64,000 nt of DNA from contig NZ_JBFRBH010000001.1 of assembly GCF_040932485.1 (NCBI RefSeq), positions 2,895,285 to 2,959,284 on the forward strand, read 5' to 3'. A model generated the notes under the pieces. That model was not told the origin of the DNA, ran no database searches, and saw only the letters and a list, made by a program, of their open reading frames with translations. The stretch comes from Gymnodinialimonas sp. 202GB13-11 (GTDB lineage Bacteria; Pseudomonadota; Alphaproteobacteria; Rhodobacterales; Rhodobacteraceae). Positions 27,268 to 36,316 of the stretch are shown here, piece after piece; the stretch's first letter is position 1, and each line of letters starts with the position of its first letter. The position numbers and the translations under genes were made by a program.

Positions 27268-29157
27268 ATGGACGATCAGAACAGAAACCTGATCCTTGCC
27301 ACAGGGCTCAGCTTTGTCGTCATTCTTGTATGGTTCCTCCTGTTCCCACCGCCAGAGCCGGTGGAAGACCCAAATGCCTTGCCACCATCGGCAGAAACCG
27401 GCGTTGATCCTGTCACCGGTGAGACCGGGATCGCCCTCACACCTCCCGTTGAAGACGCTGGCACAACCGTTGCCGCAGGCGACGAAGGCACGCCGGTCGA
27501 AGTGGCCTTGGCAGAAGCCGACCGCATCCCGATTGAAACCCCCTCCGTTGAAGGCTCAATCTCGCTTCTCGGTGGCCGGATCGACGATCTGTCGCTGCGC
27601 AACTACTTCACCGAAGTCGACGGCGACGAAATCGTCCGCCTCCTAGCCCCGGTCGGCAGCGATGACCCCTATTACGCCCTCTACGGTTGGCGCCCCTCCT
27701 CAGGCATGACCTATAACGACGTCCCCACCTCCAACACCCCGTGGGAGCTTGAAAGCGGTGAGACGCTCACACCTGACAGCCCCATCACGCTCAGCTGGGA
27801 CAATGGCAGCGGCCTCGTCTTCCGTCGCACCATCGAAATCGACGAAAACTACATGTTCCAGGTCACTCAATCGGTCGAAAACACGACCGAAGTTGAGGTT
27901 AACCTGGCTCCCTACGGTATCGTGGCCCGCCATGGCCTGCCCTCTGACCTGCAGAACTTCTTCATCCTTCACGAAGGCGTTGTGCGCAAAGTTGACGGCC
28001 AGCTCGAAGAAATCGGCTATGACGACCTGCCCGATCTGGACGTGATCGACCGCGAAGGCGCACCTGCCGAACTGGTCGACGTCGAAGCCAATGGCTGGAT
28101 CGGCTTCACGGACAAATACTGGATGACAACGCTGATTCCCGAAGACGGCCAGCCGTTTACCACCGTCATCAAATACGTCCCCTCCGCCGACATCTATCAG
28201 ACCGAAGCGCGCCTGCCCTTCATGACAATCGCAGCAGGCGAGACCGCCGAAGTGACCACGCAGCTATTCGCGGGTGCGAAAGAGGCTGAGGTCATCCGTG
28301 ATTACGAGAACGCCGAACCTGGCATGATCGCGTCCCTTTTCGGGGCCGAGCAGGACCCCAACCGGCCAGAGGTTGCGCGCTTCATCGACTCAATCGACTG
28401 GGGCTGGTTCTACTTCCTGACCAAGCCGATCTTCTGGTTGCTGCATTGGCTTAACGGCATCATCGGAAATATGGGCATCTCGATCATCGCCCTGACCTTC
28501 ATCATCAAGGCCATCCTCTTCCCGCTCGCCTACCGCTCCTACGTGTCCATGGCGAAGATGAAAGAGCTTCAGCCAGAAATGGAGAAGCTCAAGGAGAGCG
28601 CCGGTGACGACCGCGAGAAGCTCCAGAAAGGCATGATGGAGCTCTACAGGAAAAACAAGGTGAACCCGGCGGGTGGCTGTTTACCGATCCTGCTGCAGAT
28701 CCCGATCTTCTTCTCGCTCTACAAGGTGATCTTCGTCACGCTGGAACTGCGCCACGCGCCATTCTTCGGCTGGCTGAATGACCTTTCGGCCCCCGACAGC
28801 TCCTCGATCATCAACCTGTTCGGCCTTTTGCCGAACCCGGCACCCGATCCCGAAAGCATCATGGCGCTGATCTTCATTGGCATCCTGCCCATCCTTCTGG
28901 GCATCACCATGTGGCTCCAGCAAAAGCTGAACCCGGCCCCCACGGACCCGACGCAGGCGATGATCTTCGCCTGGCTCCCATGGGTGTTCATGTTCATGCT
29001 CGGCAGCTTTGCCTCGGGCCTGCTGGTCTACTGGATCGCGAACAACACGCTGACCTTCAGCCAGCAATACCTGATCATGCGCAGTCAGGGGTACAAACCC
29101 GACGTCTTCGGCAACATCCGCAAAAGCTTTGCGAAAAAGCCGAAAGACGGGGCATGA
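27268..29157 (+). CDS. yidC: Membrane protein insertase YidC (Oxa1 family)
   Basis: A 629-residue Gram-negative-type insertase. It opens MDDQNRNLILATGLSFVVIL (first membrane segment), then a long acidic-proline linker, a periplasmic domain (about 85-360) and the Oxa1 core from WGWFYFLTKPIFWLLHWL to YLIMRSQG, including KMKELQPEMEKLKE and NPAGGCLPILLQIPIFFSLYKV. It inserts membrane proteins alone or with SecYEG. Start at ATG 27268; the upstream frame lacks family similarity. The stop overlaps the MOSC gene start (ATGA). Confidence 0.96.
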   Translation: MDDQNRNLILATGLSFVVILVWFLLFPPPEPVEDPNALPPSAETGVDPVTGETGIALTPPVEDAGTTVAAGDEGTPVEVALAEADRIPIETPSVEGSISLLGGRIDDLSLRNYFTEVDGDEIVRLLAPVGSDDPYYALYGWRPSSGMTYNDVPTSNTPWELESGETLTPDSPITLSWDNGSGLVFRRTIEIDENYMFQVTQSVENTTEVEVNLAPYGIVARHGLPSDLQNFFILHEGVVRKVDGQLEEIGYDDLPDLDVIDREGAPAELVDVEANGWIGFTDKYWMTTLIPEDGQPFTTVIKYVPSADIYQTEARLPFMTIAAGETAEVTTQLFAGAKEAEVIRDYENAEPGMIASLFGAEQDPNRPEVARFIDSIDWGWFYFLTKPIFWLLHWLNGIIGNMGISIIALTFIIKAILFPLAYRSYVSMAKMKELQPEMEKLKESAGDDREKLQKGMMELYRKNKVNPAGGCLPILLQIPIFFSLYKVIFVTLELRHAPFFGWLNDLSAPDSSSIINLFGLLPNPAPDPESIMALIFIGILPILLGITMWLQQKLNPAPTDPTQAMIFAWLPWVFMFMLGSFASGLLVYWIANNTLTFSQQYLIMRSQGYKPDVFGNIRKSFAKKPKDGA

Positions 29158-29891
29158 GCTGTACGCTCGATCAGATCTGGCGTTTCCCGATCAAAGGCAT
29201 CGGAGCAGAACCGCTGGACCGGGTCGAGCTGTCCGAAGGCCTGCCCTTGCCCCTAGACCGGGCCTGGGCTGTTCTGGAAGACGGCGGCGATGCGTCCGAG
29301 GGCTGGCGCTCCTGCCGCAACTTCCTGCGCGGGGCCAAAGGGCCCTCGCTGATGGCGGTCATGGCACGGATGGAGGGCGACATGGTGCACCTGTCCCACC
29401 CGGACAGACCAGACCTCAAAATTGACCCGGCGCAGGACAGCACAGCCCTGTTCGACTGGCTGAAACCGATCTACCCGGCGGAACGCAAAGCCCCCGCCGC
29501 TCTCGTGAAATCTCCGCCAGAGGGCATGAGCGATGCGCCCTTCGCCTCCATCTCCATCCTGAACCCCTCCTCCCTCCGTGCCCTTGGCCAAAAACTCGGC
29601 CAGGCCCTCGACGCCCGCCGCTTCCGCGGCAACCTCATCGTCGACGGCCTCGCCCCGTGGGAAGAATTCGACCTGGTGGGCAAGACGCTCTCAATCGGCG
29701 ACACCCGCCTTGAAATCGTGGAACGGATCACCCGCTGCCGCGCGACCGAGGCAAACCCGGAAACCGGCAAACGCGACGCCAACACGCTCCGCGCTCTTGA
29801 AGACGGCTGGGGCCATCAAGATTTCGGCGTCTACGCAATGGTCCGCACGGGCGGCACGATCGCCACCGGCGACGCGGTGAATCTCACATGA
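29154..29891 (+). CDS. MOSC-domain protein
   Basis: A 245-residue protein. WRFPIKGIGAEPLDRVELSEG resembles the MOSC N-terminal beta-barrel region, and the C-terminal half has FRGNLIVDGLAPWEEFDLVGKTLSIG and ITRCRATEANPETGKRD, with the conserved Cys of MOSC domains. MOSC proteins relate to molybdenum cofactor sulfurases and amidoxime-reducing enzymes. It overlaps both yidC and engB by 4 bp, so the three are translationally coupled. The substrate is unknown. Confidence 0.85.
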   Translation: MSCTLDQIWRFPIKGIGAEPLDRVELSEGLPLPLDRAWAVLEDGGDASEGWRSCRNFLRGAKGPSLMAVMARMEGDMVHLSHPDRPDLKIDPAQDSTALFDWLKPIYPAERKAPAALVKSPPEGMSDAPFASISILNPSSLRALGQKLGQALDARRFRGNLIVDGLAPWEEFDLVGKTLSIGDTRLEIVERITRCRATEANPETGKRDANTLRALEDGWGHQDFGVYAMVRTGGTIATGDAVNLT

Positions 29892-30538
29892 ACACCCTGC
29901 CCTTTCCCCTCGCCGACGCGCCCGACGACGCCACGGCCGAACGGGGCCGCAAACTCTTCGCCGCCGGTGCGGATTTCCTGAAAGGCGTCGTCGCGATGGA
30001 CGGCCTGCCGCCCGCCGACCGCACAGAAGTCTGCTTCGCGGGCCGCTCCAACGTTGGTAAATCCACGCTCATCAACGCGCTGACCAACCGCAAAGGCCTC
30101 GCGCGCGCCTCCAACACGCCCGGCCGCACGCAAGAGATCAACTACTTCACCCTCACCGACTCCCACTATCTCGTCGACCTGCCCGGTTACGGCTATGCTG
30201 AAGCGCCCCTGCCCGTCGTTAAGCAATGGCAGGCGCTGCTCAAAGCCTACCTGCAAGGCCGCGCCACCCTGCGTCGCGCCTTTGTGTTGATCGACGCACG
30301 CCACGGGGCCAAACCCGTCGATGACGAAATCATGTCGCTCCTCGACGTGGCCGCTGTCCCTTTCCAAGTCGTGCTCACCAAAGCCGACAAGGTGAAAGGT
30401 AAAGACCGCGAGACCTCGCTCAAACGCACCCGTGAGGCGCTCGCCAAACACCCCGCCGCCTTCCCCGAGATGATCCTGACCAGCTCGGAAAAAGGCGACG
30501 GCATCGCCACGCTGCGCGCCACCATCGCTACCCTTTAA
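29888..30538 (+). CDS. engB: Ribosome biogenesis GTPase EngB (YihA/YsxC)
   Basis: A 216-residue TRAFAC GTPase. The P-loop is FAGRSNVGKSTLINAL, G2 lies in SNTPGRTQEINYF, G3 is DLPGYGYAEAP and G4 is LTKADKVK; SSEKGDGI is G5. EngB acts in late 50S assembly. It is coupled to the MOSC gene by a 4-bp overlap and followed by 128 bp before argB. Confidence 0.95.
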   Translation: MNTLPFPLADAPDDATAERGRKLFAAGADFLKGVVAMDGLPPADRTEVCFAGRSNVGKSTLINALTNRKGLARASNTPGRTQEINYFTLTDSHYLVDLPGYGYAEAPLPVVKQWQALLKAYLQGRATLRRAFVLIDARHGAKPVDDEIMSLLDVAAVPFQVVLTKADKVKGKDRETSLKRTREALAKHPAAFPEMILTSSEKGDGIATLRATIATL

Positions 30539-30595
30539 CCTCCGATAAAGGTTAACGCGCGCCCATCCTCCATTCGCACAGAATATCCCGGGGGT

Positions 30596-30613
30596 TTGGG
30601 GGCTGGCCCCCAA
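30596..30613. repeat. Short perfect stem between engB and argB
   Basis: The sequence TTGGGGGC-TG-GCCCCCAA forms an 18-nt self-complementary stem in the engB-argB gap. No U-tract follows on either strand, so it is not a standard terminator. It may be a dispersed intergenic element, which cannot be checked from one window. Confidence 0.5.
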
Positions 30614-30666
30614 GACGTCTCCACCATACCCTCCCCCTCAACTCAGCACGATTCCGGCGCCAGCCC

Positions 30667-31524
30667 ATGAGAAAACAGATGACCCGCGACTACCTTGCCA
30701 CTGCCCGCACCCTCAGCGAGGCGTTGCCCTACCTGCAACGCTTCAACGACGCCATCATCGTGGTGAAGTTCGGCGGCAACGCCATGGGCGATGATGAGGA
30801 AATGGCCAGCTTCGCGCGCGACATCGTCCTGCTACGCCAGGTCGGCGTGAACCCCGTGGTCGTCCATGGCGGCGGTCCCATGATCAATGACATGCTCGCC
30901 AAACTGGGCATTGAAAGCAGCTTTAAGGACGGCAAGCGTGTGACCGACGCCGCCACGGTCGAAGTCGTCGAAATGGTTCTGTCAGGCCGCGTCAACAAAC
31001 GCATTGTGCAGGCGATCAATGCCGAAGGCGGCAAGGCGGTTGGCCTGTCGGGCAAGGACGCGAACCTCATCACCTGCGACCCCGCCAACCCCGATCTGGG
31101 TTTCGTGGGTGAACCGACAGAAGTCGACCCCTCTGTCCTCAACAACCTGTTTGAGGATGACATGATCCCGGTCATCGCCCCCCTCGGCCTCGGCCGCGCA
31201 GGCGAGACCTTCAACATCAACGGCGACACCGCCGCCGGGGCCATCGCCGCCGCGCTCCAAGCCGACCGGCTGCTCCTGCTGACCAACGTGGCAGGCGTCA
31301 AGAACGCGGACGGCGACGTTGTCACCGAACTCAGCGCCGCAGATGTCGACGCCATGACCGCCGATGGCACCATCGCAGGCGGCATGATCCCGAAGACTGA
31401 AACCGCGCTCAAAGCCGTGCGCGCAGGCGTCCGCGCCTGCACCATCGTGGATGGCCGCGTGCCGAATGCCGTCCTGCTGGAGCTCTTCACCGAACACGGT
31501 GCAGGCTCCATGATCAGGGCGTGA
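30667..31524 (+). CDS. argB: Acetylglutamate kinase
   Basis: A 285-residue amino-acid kinase. [15 protein letters not shown] holds the ATP-phosphate lysine and [21 protein letters not shown] the substrate loop, and [16 protein letters not shown] and [12 protein letters not shown] further conserved sites. It phosphorylates N-acetyl-L-glutamate in arginine synthesis. An alternative start four codons on ([11 protein letters not shown]) is equally possible because no strong ribosome site marks either. The stop overlaps the GTG of the next frame. Confidence 0.95.
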   Translation: MRKQMTRDYLATARTLSEALPYLQRFNDAIIVVKFGGNAMGDDEEMASFARDIVLLRQVGVNPVVVHGGGPMINDMLAKLGIESSFKDGKRVTDAATVEVVEMVLSGRVNKRIVQAINAEGGKAVGLSGKDANLITCDPANPDLGFVGEPTEVDPSVLNNLFEDDMIPVIAPLGLGRAGETFNINGDTAAGAIAAALQADRLLLLTNVAGVKNADGDVVTELSAADVDAMTADGTIAGGMIPKTETALKAVRAGVRACTIVDGRVPNAVLLELFTEHGAGSMIRA

Positions 31525-31529
31525 GGAAC

Positions 31530-32177
31530 ATGGATTACGACACCATCGCCACCGCCGCTGCCGCCAACCACCTGACCATCGTGGGCGCATTCCACCCCGG
31601 CCCGGACGACAACGCCCCCGACGGAACCGGCACCCTCGTCCTCCTCGCGCCGAAAGAACCCGGCTTTTGGGCTTGGTTCCAGACGCAACCCGAGGCGCGC
31701 GATGGGCAGCCCGACATGATGGACCGCTGGTCTCAGCGGGTCATTGACGACATCGCAGATCAACTCGACGCCGCTTCCCTCTTTCCCTTCGGTGGCCCGC
31801 CTTGGCACCCGTTCATCTCATGGGCAACCAAATCTGGCTCCATCCATTCCAGCCCGGTCTCTCTGCTCGTCCATAACGACCAGGGTCTGATGATTTCCTT
31901 CCGGGGCGCGCTGGCCCTGACCGAGAAGATCGACCTCACCCCGCCACGCTTGACCCCCTGCCTGCTCTGCTCTGCCCCGTGTGAGACCGCCTGCCCCGTC
32001 GATGCCCTCAGCGAAGATGGCTATGACACCGCCGCCTGCCACACCTTTCTCGACACACCCGAGGGCGCGGATTGCATGGCGAATGGCTGCAAAGCCCGCC
32101 GCGCCTGCCCGGTCAGCCAAGACTATCCCCGCGACCCGGCGCAATCGGCCTATCATATGCGGCACTTCCACCGATGA
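31530..32177 (+). CDS. Iron-sulfur (4Fe-4S ferredoxin-like) protein
   Basis: A 215-residue protein. The N-terminal 140 residues lack clear motifs but include FPFGGPPWHPFISWA. The C-terminal part has CLLCSAPCETACPVDAL, the four-cysteine run of a 4Fe-4S cluster, then CHTFL, CMANGCKARRACPV with more cysteines, as in QueG-type or ferredoxin-like proteins. I place the start at ATG 31530, preceded by GAGGA; an in-frame GTG at 31521 overlaps argB. It overlaps the next gene by 4 bp. A redox role is likely; the partner is unknown. Confidence 0.7.
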   Translation: MDYDTIATAAAANHLTIVGAFHPGPDDNAPDGTGTLVLLAPKEPGFWAWFQTQPEARDGQPDMMDRWSQRVIDDIADQLDAASLFPFGGPPWHPFISWATKSGSIHSSPVSLLVHNDQGLMISFRGALALTEKIDLTPPRLTPCLLCSAPCETACPVDALSEDGYDTAACHTFLDTPEGADCMANGCKARRACPVSQDYPRDPAQSAYHMRHFHR

Positions 32178-32674
32178 CCCGCACTCTGATCCTCATCCGT
32201 CACTGCAAATCCGATTGGTCCGCCAATCAAGAGGATCACGCCCGCCCGCTGAACCCGCGCGGCCGACGCGCAGCACCGCGGCTTGGGGCGTTTCTGGCGG
32301 CCGAGGGCCTGGCCCCGGATGAGGTGCTTTGCTCAGACGCGATGCGCACCCGCGAAACTTGGGCCGGGATCGCCTCGCAGCTCCCAGACGCGCCCGCGCC
32401 CACGCTCAGCCGCACGCTCTATCTCGCGGACCCTGCCGCAATGCTCACCGCCATCCGCGCCGGCACCGGCACTATCGTCGCCGTGATCGGCCACAACCCG
32501 GGCATCGGTGAATTAGCCTGGAGCCTCGCGGAGAAGCCGCCCCACGACGAGCGTTTCGGCATGTACCCGACCGGCGCCACGACCGTTCTGCGGGTCGGCG
32601 CTCCTTGGTCCGACCTCACAACAGGCGAAGTCACTCATTTCACCACACCGCGTGACCTGCCTGATCCGGGCTGA
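32174..32674 (+). CDS. SixA-like histidine phosphatase
   Basis: A 166-residue member of the histidine phosphatase superfamily. LILIRHCKSDW is the RHG-type motif (RHC here) with the catalytic His, followed by RPLNPRGRRAAPRLGAFL, SDAMRTRETW and VIGHNPGIGELA with the second His. SixA proteins dephosphorylate phosphohistidine. The start overlaps the stop of the iron-sulfur gene (ATGA). Confidence 0.85.
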   Translation: MTRTLILIRHCKSDWSANQEDHARPLNPRGRRAAPRLGAFLAAEGLAPDEVLCSDAMRTRETWAGIASQLPDAPAPTLSRTLYLADPAAMLTAIRAGTGTIVAVIGHNPGIGELAWSLAEKPPHDERFGMYPTGATTVLRVGAPWSDLTTGEVTHFTTPRDLPDPG

Positions 32675-32704
32675 CTGCCCCGGTCTTCCACTGGTCAAAA
32701 ATAC

Positions 32705-32741
32705 TCAAAAGAAAACGCCCGCCTTCCAGCGGAGGCGGGCG
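32705..32741 (-). terminator. Intrinsic terminator after aapP
   Basis: On the minus strand a stem GCCCGCCT / AGGCGGGC with an eight-base loop is followed by TTTTCTTTT, just after the aapP stop at 32767. The hairpin also faces the convergent sixA-like gene. Confidence 0.85.
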
Positions 32742-32766
32742 CAATTTGTGTGCGTAGCCGTGGGTC

Positions 32767-33564
32767 TCAGTGACCGAGGATCTGGCTCAGGAAGAGCTGC
32801 GTGCGCTCGGACTGCGGGTTCGTAAAGAACTCCTCCGGCTCGTTCTGCTCCACGATCTGACCGGCATCCATGAAGATCACGCGGTTGGCGACCTGACGGG
32901 CAAAGCCCATCTCGTGGGTCACGCACAGCATGGTCATGCCCTCTTCGGCGAGCTGGATCATCGTATCCAGCACTTCCTTGATCATTTCCGGGTCAAGGGC
33001 CGAGGTCGGCTCGTCAAACAGCATGATCCGCGGGCGCATACACAGCGACCGGGCAATCGCCACACGCTGCTGCTGACCACCGGAAAGCTGGCCAGGATAC
33101 TTGTCGGCCTGCTCGGGGATCTTCACCTTTTCCAGGAAGTACATTGCCGTCTCTTCGGCTTCCCGCTTCGGCGTCTTGCGCACCCAAATGGGCGCCAGCG
33201 TGCAGTTTTCCAGGATCGTCAGGTGCGGGAACAGATTGAAGTGCTGGAAGCACATGCCAACCTCAGACCGAATCTTGTCGATGTTCTTCAGGTCGTTCGA
33301 CAGAAGCGTACCATCGACGGTGATCGTGCCCTGCTGATGCTCTTCCAGCGCGTTGATGCACCGGATCAGCGTCGACTTACCCGAGCCGGACGGACCACAG
33401 ATCACGATCCGCTCACCCCGCTGCACGGTCAGGTTGATGTCGCGCAACACGTGGAAATTCCCGTACCACTTGTTCATCCCCTGAATGTCGATGGCCACCT
33501 CGTCGGAGACCTTCATTTGCGAGCGGTCGATTGCGCGCTCTTCTACCAAATTTGTGTCAGCCAT
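32767..33564 (-). CDS. aapP: General L-amino acid ABC transporter, ATP-binding protein
   Basis: A 265-residue polar-amino-acid ATPase: Walker [10 protein letters not shown] at residues 57-65, [17 protein letters not shown] (Q loop), [15 protein letters not shown] (signature), [15 protein letters not shown] (Walker B) and [11 protein letters not shown] (switch His). It drives import through AapQM (BztBC in Rhodobacter). It ends the operon, 13 bp after aapM. Confidence 0.95.
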   Translation of the reverse strand: MADTNLVEERAIDRSQMKVSDEVAIDIQGMNKWYGNFHVLRDINLTVQRGERIVICGPSGSGKSTLIRCINALEEHQQGTITVDGTLLSNDLKNIDKIRSEVGMCFQHFNLFPHLTILENCTLAPIWVRKTPKREAEETAMYFLEKVKIPEQADKYPGQLSGGQQQRVAIARSLCMRPRIMLFDEPTSALDPEMIKEVLDTMIQLAEEGMTMLCVTHEMGFARQVANRVIFMDAGQIVEQNEPEEFFTNPQSERTQLFLSQILGH

Positions 33565-33577
33565 AGCTCAGGCCTCC

Positions 33578-34900
33578 TTAACGGTGATCGGTGCGCAGTT
33601 TGCGCTCGAGATATTGCGAGTAGCGGGACATGCCGTAGCAACAGATGAAGAAGCACAGCCCGATGAAGATGAACAGTTCCCAGTAGATGCCGTTCCAGTC
33701 GGTCGTCGCCCGGATCAGGTTCGAGAACCCGATCGGGTCGCTGAGGCCCACGAAGACCACCAGCACGGTGTCTTTGAACAGGCCAATGAACGACGAAACG
33801 ATACCTGGGATCGAGATTTTCAACGCCTGCGGCAGGATGATCAGCTGCATGGACTGCCAGTAGTTCAGGCCAAGCGAGTCGGCCCCCTCATACTGACCCC
33901 GCGGCAGGGCGGCGAGGCCACCCCGGATCACCTCGGCGATATAGGCCGAGGAGAACAGCGTCACCATGATGATCACGCGCAGCATAAGGTCGAAATTCGT
34001 GCCCGGCGGCAGGAAGTAGTTCAACAGGAGCGAGGCCGTGAAGAGCCACACGATCAGCGGCACCCCCCGGATCACCTCGATGAAGATCACCGAGAACTTG
34101 TTGATGATGAACAGATCCGACTGTCGACCAAGCGCCAGAATGATCCCCAAAGGCATCGACAGGATGATGCCCGAGGCCCCGATCACGAACGCCAGAAGGA
34201 AGCCCCCGAAATCATCGGACGGCACCGGCGTGATCCCAAGCGGGATCGCACTGGACAACGCGCCTGCCACAGGCCCGGCGATGAACAGCCAGTAGAGGAT
34301 CGGGATCAGGATCGCGGCAATCGTCGCCCCCAAGGCACCGATCGCCGGCGCCCCGAACTTGAAGATCGCCCAGCCGATCACGAAACCCACTGCAATCATC
34401 AGCGGACCCCAGATCGTGCCACCCCACAGCAGCCACGCGCAAAGGAACGGCGCGGCAGCCGTCAAGATGAACAACTTGCGCGGCACCGTGTCGAACAGAA
34501 CCGGCGCAAGCGCGACCAGGAAGATCACCAGCGAAAGGATCGGCCGCCAGTACAGGTCAGATGGGTAGAAGCCGAACGTCAGCTGATGCCAACGATCCGT
34601 CAGCACCGCCCAACAGGCGACACCATGGCCATGTTCGCTGGACCCGCCACGTGCATCCCGGATTTCCCGGCACTCACTCAGCGACCCGGCATCCCAGATA
34701 CCATTGACCATCCACGGCAGGATGCCCTGCAAGACATAGTAGATCACGAAAATCGACAGGACCGTCAGGATCGCATTCAGCGGTGAGGAGAACAGGTTCT
34801 CCCGCATCCATTTGACGGGACCAGCGGCTGTGATCGGTGGCGCCTGTTCCGGCAACATCTCCGTGCGGACATAGGCGGTTTCTGCATGAATCTCGCTCAT
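33578..34900 (-). CDS. aapM: General L-amino acid ABC transporter, permease AapM/BztC
   Basis: A 440-residue permease, longer than the usual 220-250 residues of His/Glu/Gln permeases because of a large N-terminal membrane extension, as is normal for AapM/BztC. The C-terminal half has the family core IEVIRGVPLIVWLF, IAEVIRGGLAALPRGQYEGADSLGL (the EAA loop) and LFKDTVLVVFVGL. It partners AapQ. Only one base lies between the aapQ stop and this start. Confidence 0.94.
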   Translation of the reverse strand: MSEIHAETAYVRTEMLPEQAPPITAAGPVKWMRENLFSSPLNAILTVLSIFVIYYVLQGILPWMVNGIWDAGSLSECREIRDARGGSSEHGHGVACWAVLTDRWHQLTFGFYPSDLYWRPILSLVIFLVALAPVLFDTVPRKLFILTAAAPFLCAWLLWGGTIWGPLMIAVGFVIGWAIFKFGAPAIGALGATIAAILIPILYWLFIAGPVAGALSSAIPLGITPVPSDDFGGFLLAFVIGASGIILSMPLGIILALGRQSDLFIINKFSVIFIEVIRGVPLIVWLFTASLLLNYFLPPGTNFDLMLRVIIMVTLFSSAYIAEVIRGGLAALPRGQYEGADSLGLNYWQSMQLIILPQALKISIPGIVSSFIGLFKDTVLVVFVGLSDPIGFSNLIRATTDWNGIYWELFIFIGLCFFICCYGMSRYSQYLERKLRTDHR

Positions 34901-34901
34901 A

Positions 34902-36179
34902 TCACCGCTCCTGCAACTTGACGGAATTGTTGTAGATGTTCATCGCGCCCGAAATGATCAGCGACGTGATCAGGTAGAACAGGCCCAGAAGAAGCATCCC
35001 CTCCAACTCGCGACCGGTCTGGTTGATCGTGATCCCCCCAAGGGTGGACCGGACATCCATGTACCCCACGGCAATCGCCAGTGAGGAATTCTTGGTCAGG
35101 TTCAGGAATTGCGAAATCAGCGGCGGAATGATCACCCGCAGCGCTTGCGGCAGGATCACAAGGTTCATGGTCCAGCTTGGCCGCATCCCCAAGGCAAAAG
35201 CTGCCTCTGTCTGCCCCTTGCTGACCGCCATGATACCCGCGCGCACAATCTCTGCGATGAAGGCGCCGGTATAAAGCGACAAGGCGAACCACAAAGCGAT
35301 CAGCGAGTTCCGCAGGTGAATACCATCGGCGAAGTTAAAGCCACGCAATTCGGGGTATTCCAGCGTCGCACCCAAAGCGACCAGCACGATCAGGGCAGGC
35401 ACAATCACCGCCCCTAATCGCATCCAGAACGTGCCCGGCGGGCGAACCCCTGTTTTTTCCTGAATGGCCGTCGCACGGCGTCCGATAAAGCCCGATGCCA
35501 CGAAGCCTGCGATAATCACGACCAGCAGCAAGATCATGTCACCTGCGCTTTGCGACGCGACCACGGCACCCGTTTCCGCATCAACCTCATTTCCACCAAG
35601 CGAGCGGTTGAACACGAGATTGGGGATGTAGATGCCACGGTTGGTGATCGCGACGCTGTCGCCAAGGATCATCGACGCCTCAGCGTCCTCACCACGGAAA
35701 TCGCGCGGCTGCGGCGTGCCTTCGGTCATCACGGCGAAGATCACGAGGATCCACAGCAGCAGGGGAATGTTGCGGAAGCCTTCCACATAAACGCCCATTA
35801 GGCGCGACACGATCCAGTTTTTCGACAGGCGCAGAACACCCGCAAACACACCCAGGATCGTGGCCGTGATACAGCCCAGAACTGCCACAAGCAGCGTATT
35901 CAGAATGCCGACAATAGCCGCACGGCCATGGGTCGAGTCGTTGGAATATTCGACAAGACGCTGGTTGATGTCATACCCGGCGCGGTTGCCAAGGAAGCCA
36001 AAATCAAAGTCTTTGCCAAGCGCTTGAAGGTTGGTGACGACGTTGTTCGCCAGCCAGACCAAACCAAGCATGATCAGTATGAACGCAACCACCTGGATCG
36101 TCATGGATCGGTAGCGCGTGTCATAGATAAGCTGGCTAAGCCGGAACCCCTCCACCGGTGGGTCGGTCATCGTTGCCAT
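34902..36179 (-). CDS. aapQ: General L-amino acid ABC transporter, permease AapQ/BztB
   Basis: A 425-residue permease with a membrane segment near residues 28-48 and the conserved sequence YVEGFRNIPLLLWILVIF; the EAA loop is IAEIVRAGIMAVSKGQTEAAFALGM, followed by LTKNSSLAIAVGYMD. A long loop between about residues 145 and 200 is usual for this subfamily. It lies between aapJ and aapM and pairs with the latter in the membrane. Confidence 0.94.
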   Translation of the reverse strand: MATMTDPPVEGFRLSQLIYDTRYRSMTIQVVAFILIMLGLVWLANNVVTNLQALGKDFDFGFLGNRAGYDINQRLVEYSNDSTHGRAAIVGILNTLLVAVLGCITATILGVFAGVLRLSKNWIVSRLMGVYVEGFRNIPLLLWILVIFAVMTEGTPQPRDFRGEDAEASMILGDSVAITNRGIYIPNLVFNRSLGGNEVDAETGAVVASQSAGDMILLLVVIIAGFVASGFIGRRATAIQEKTGVRPPGTFWMRLGAVIVPALIVLVALGATLEYPELRGFNFADGIHLRNSLIALWFALSLYTGAFIAEIVRAGIMAVSKGQTEAAFALGMRPSWTMNLVILPQALRVIIPPLISQFLNLTKNSSLAIAVGYMDVRSTLGGITINQTGRELEGMLLLGLFYLITSLIISGAMNIYNNSVKLQER

Positions 36180-36272
36180 CGCTGTGGCCCCCTGTCGTTG
36201 GTTTCGTTGTTGCGGTACGGGCCGTCTTTTGCGGTCCCTTGCATCACTGCAACTTACGTTTGTCCGTATATG

Positions 36273-36305
36273 AGAAGGGCGCGAACTTTACGCTCGCGCC
36301 CTCTC
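36273..36305 (-). other. Intercistronic hairpin between aapJ and aapQ
   Basis: A strong stem (GAGGGCGCGA / TCGCGCCCTTC, nine-base loop) lies directly after the aapJ stop. In the minus-strand transcript no U-tract follows it, so it more likely protects or attenuates mRNA than ends it. Such hairpins give excess binding protein over permeases in this type of operon. In the plus direction it is followed by GTTTTT. Confidence 0.7.
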
Positions 36306-36316
36306 GTTTTTAGGTC

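Noticed and set aside
33485-34786. Plus-strand open frame of 433 codons
   Set aside because: Antisense to aapM, with low-complexity Arg/Asp/Gln-rich composition and no motif.
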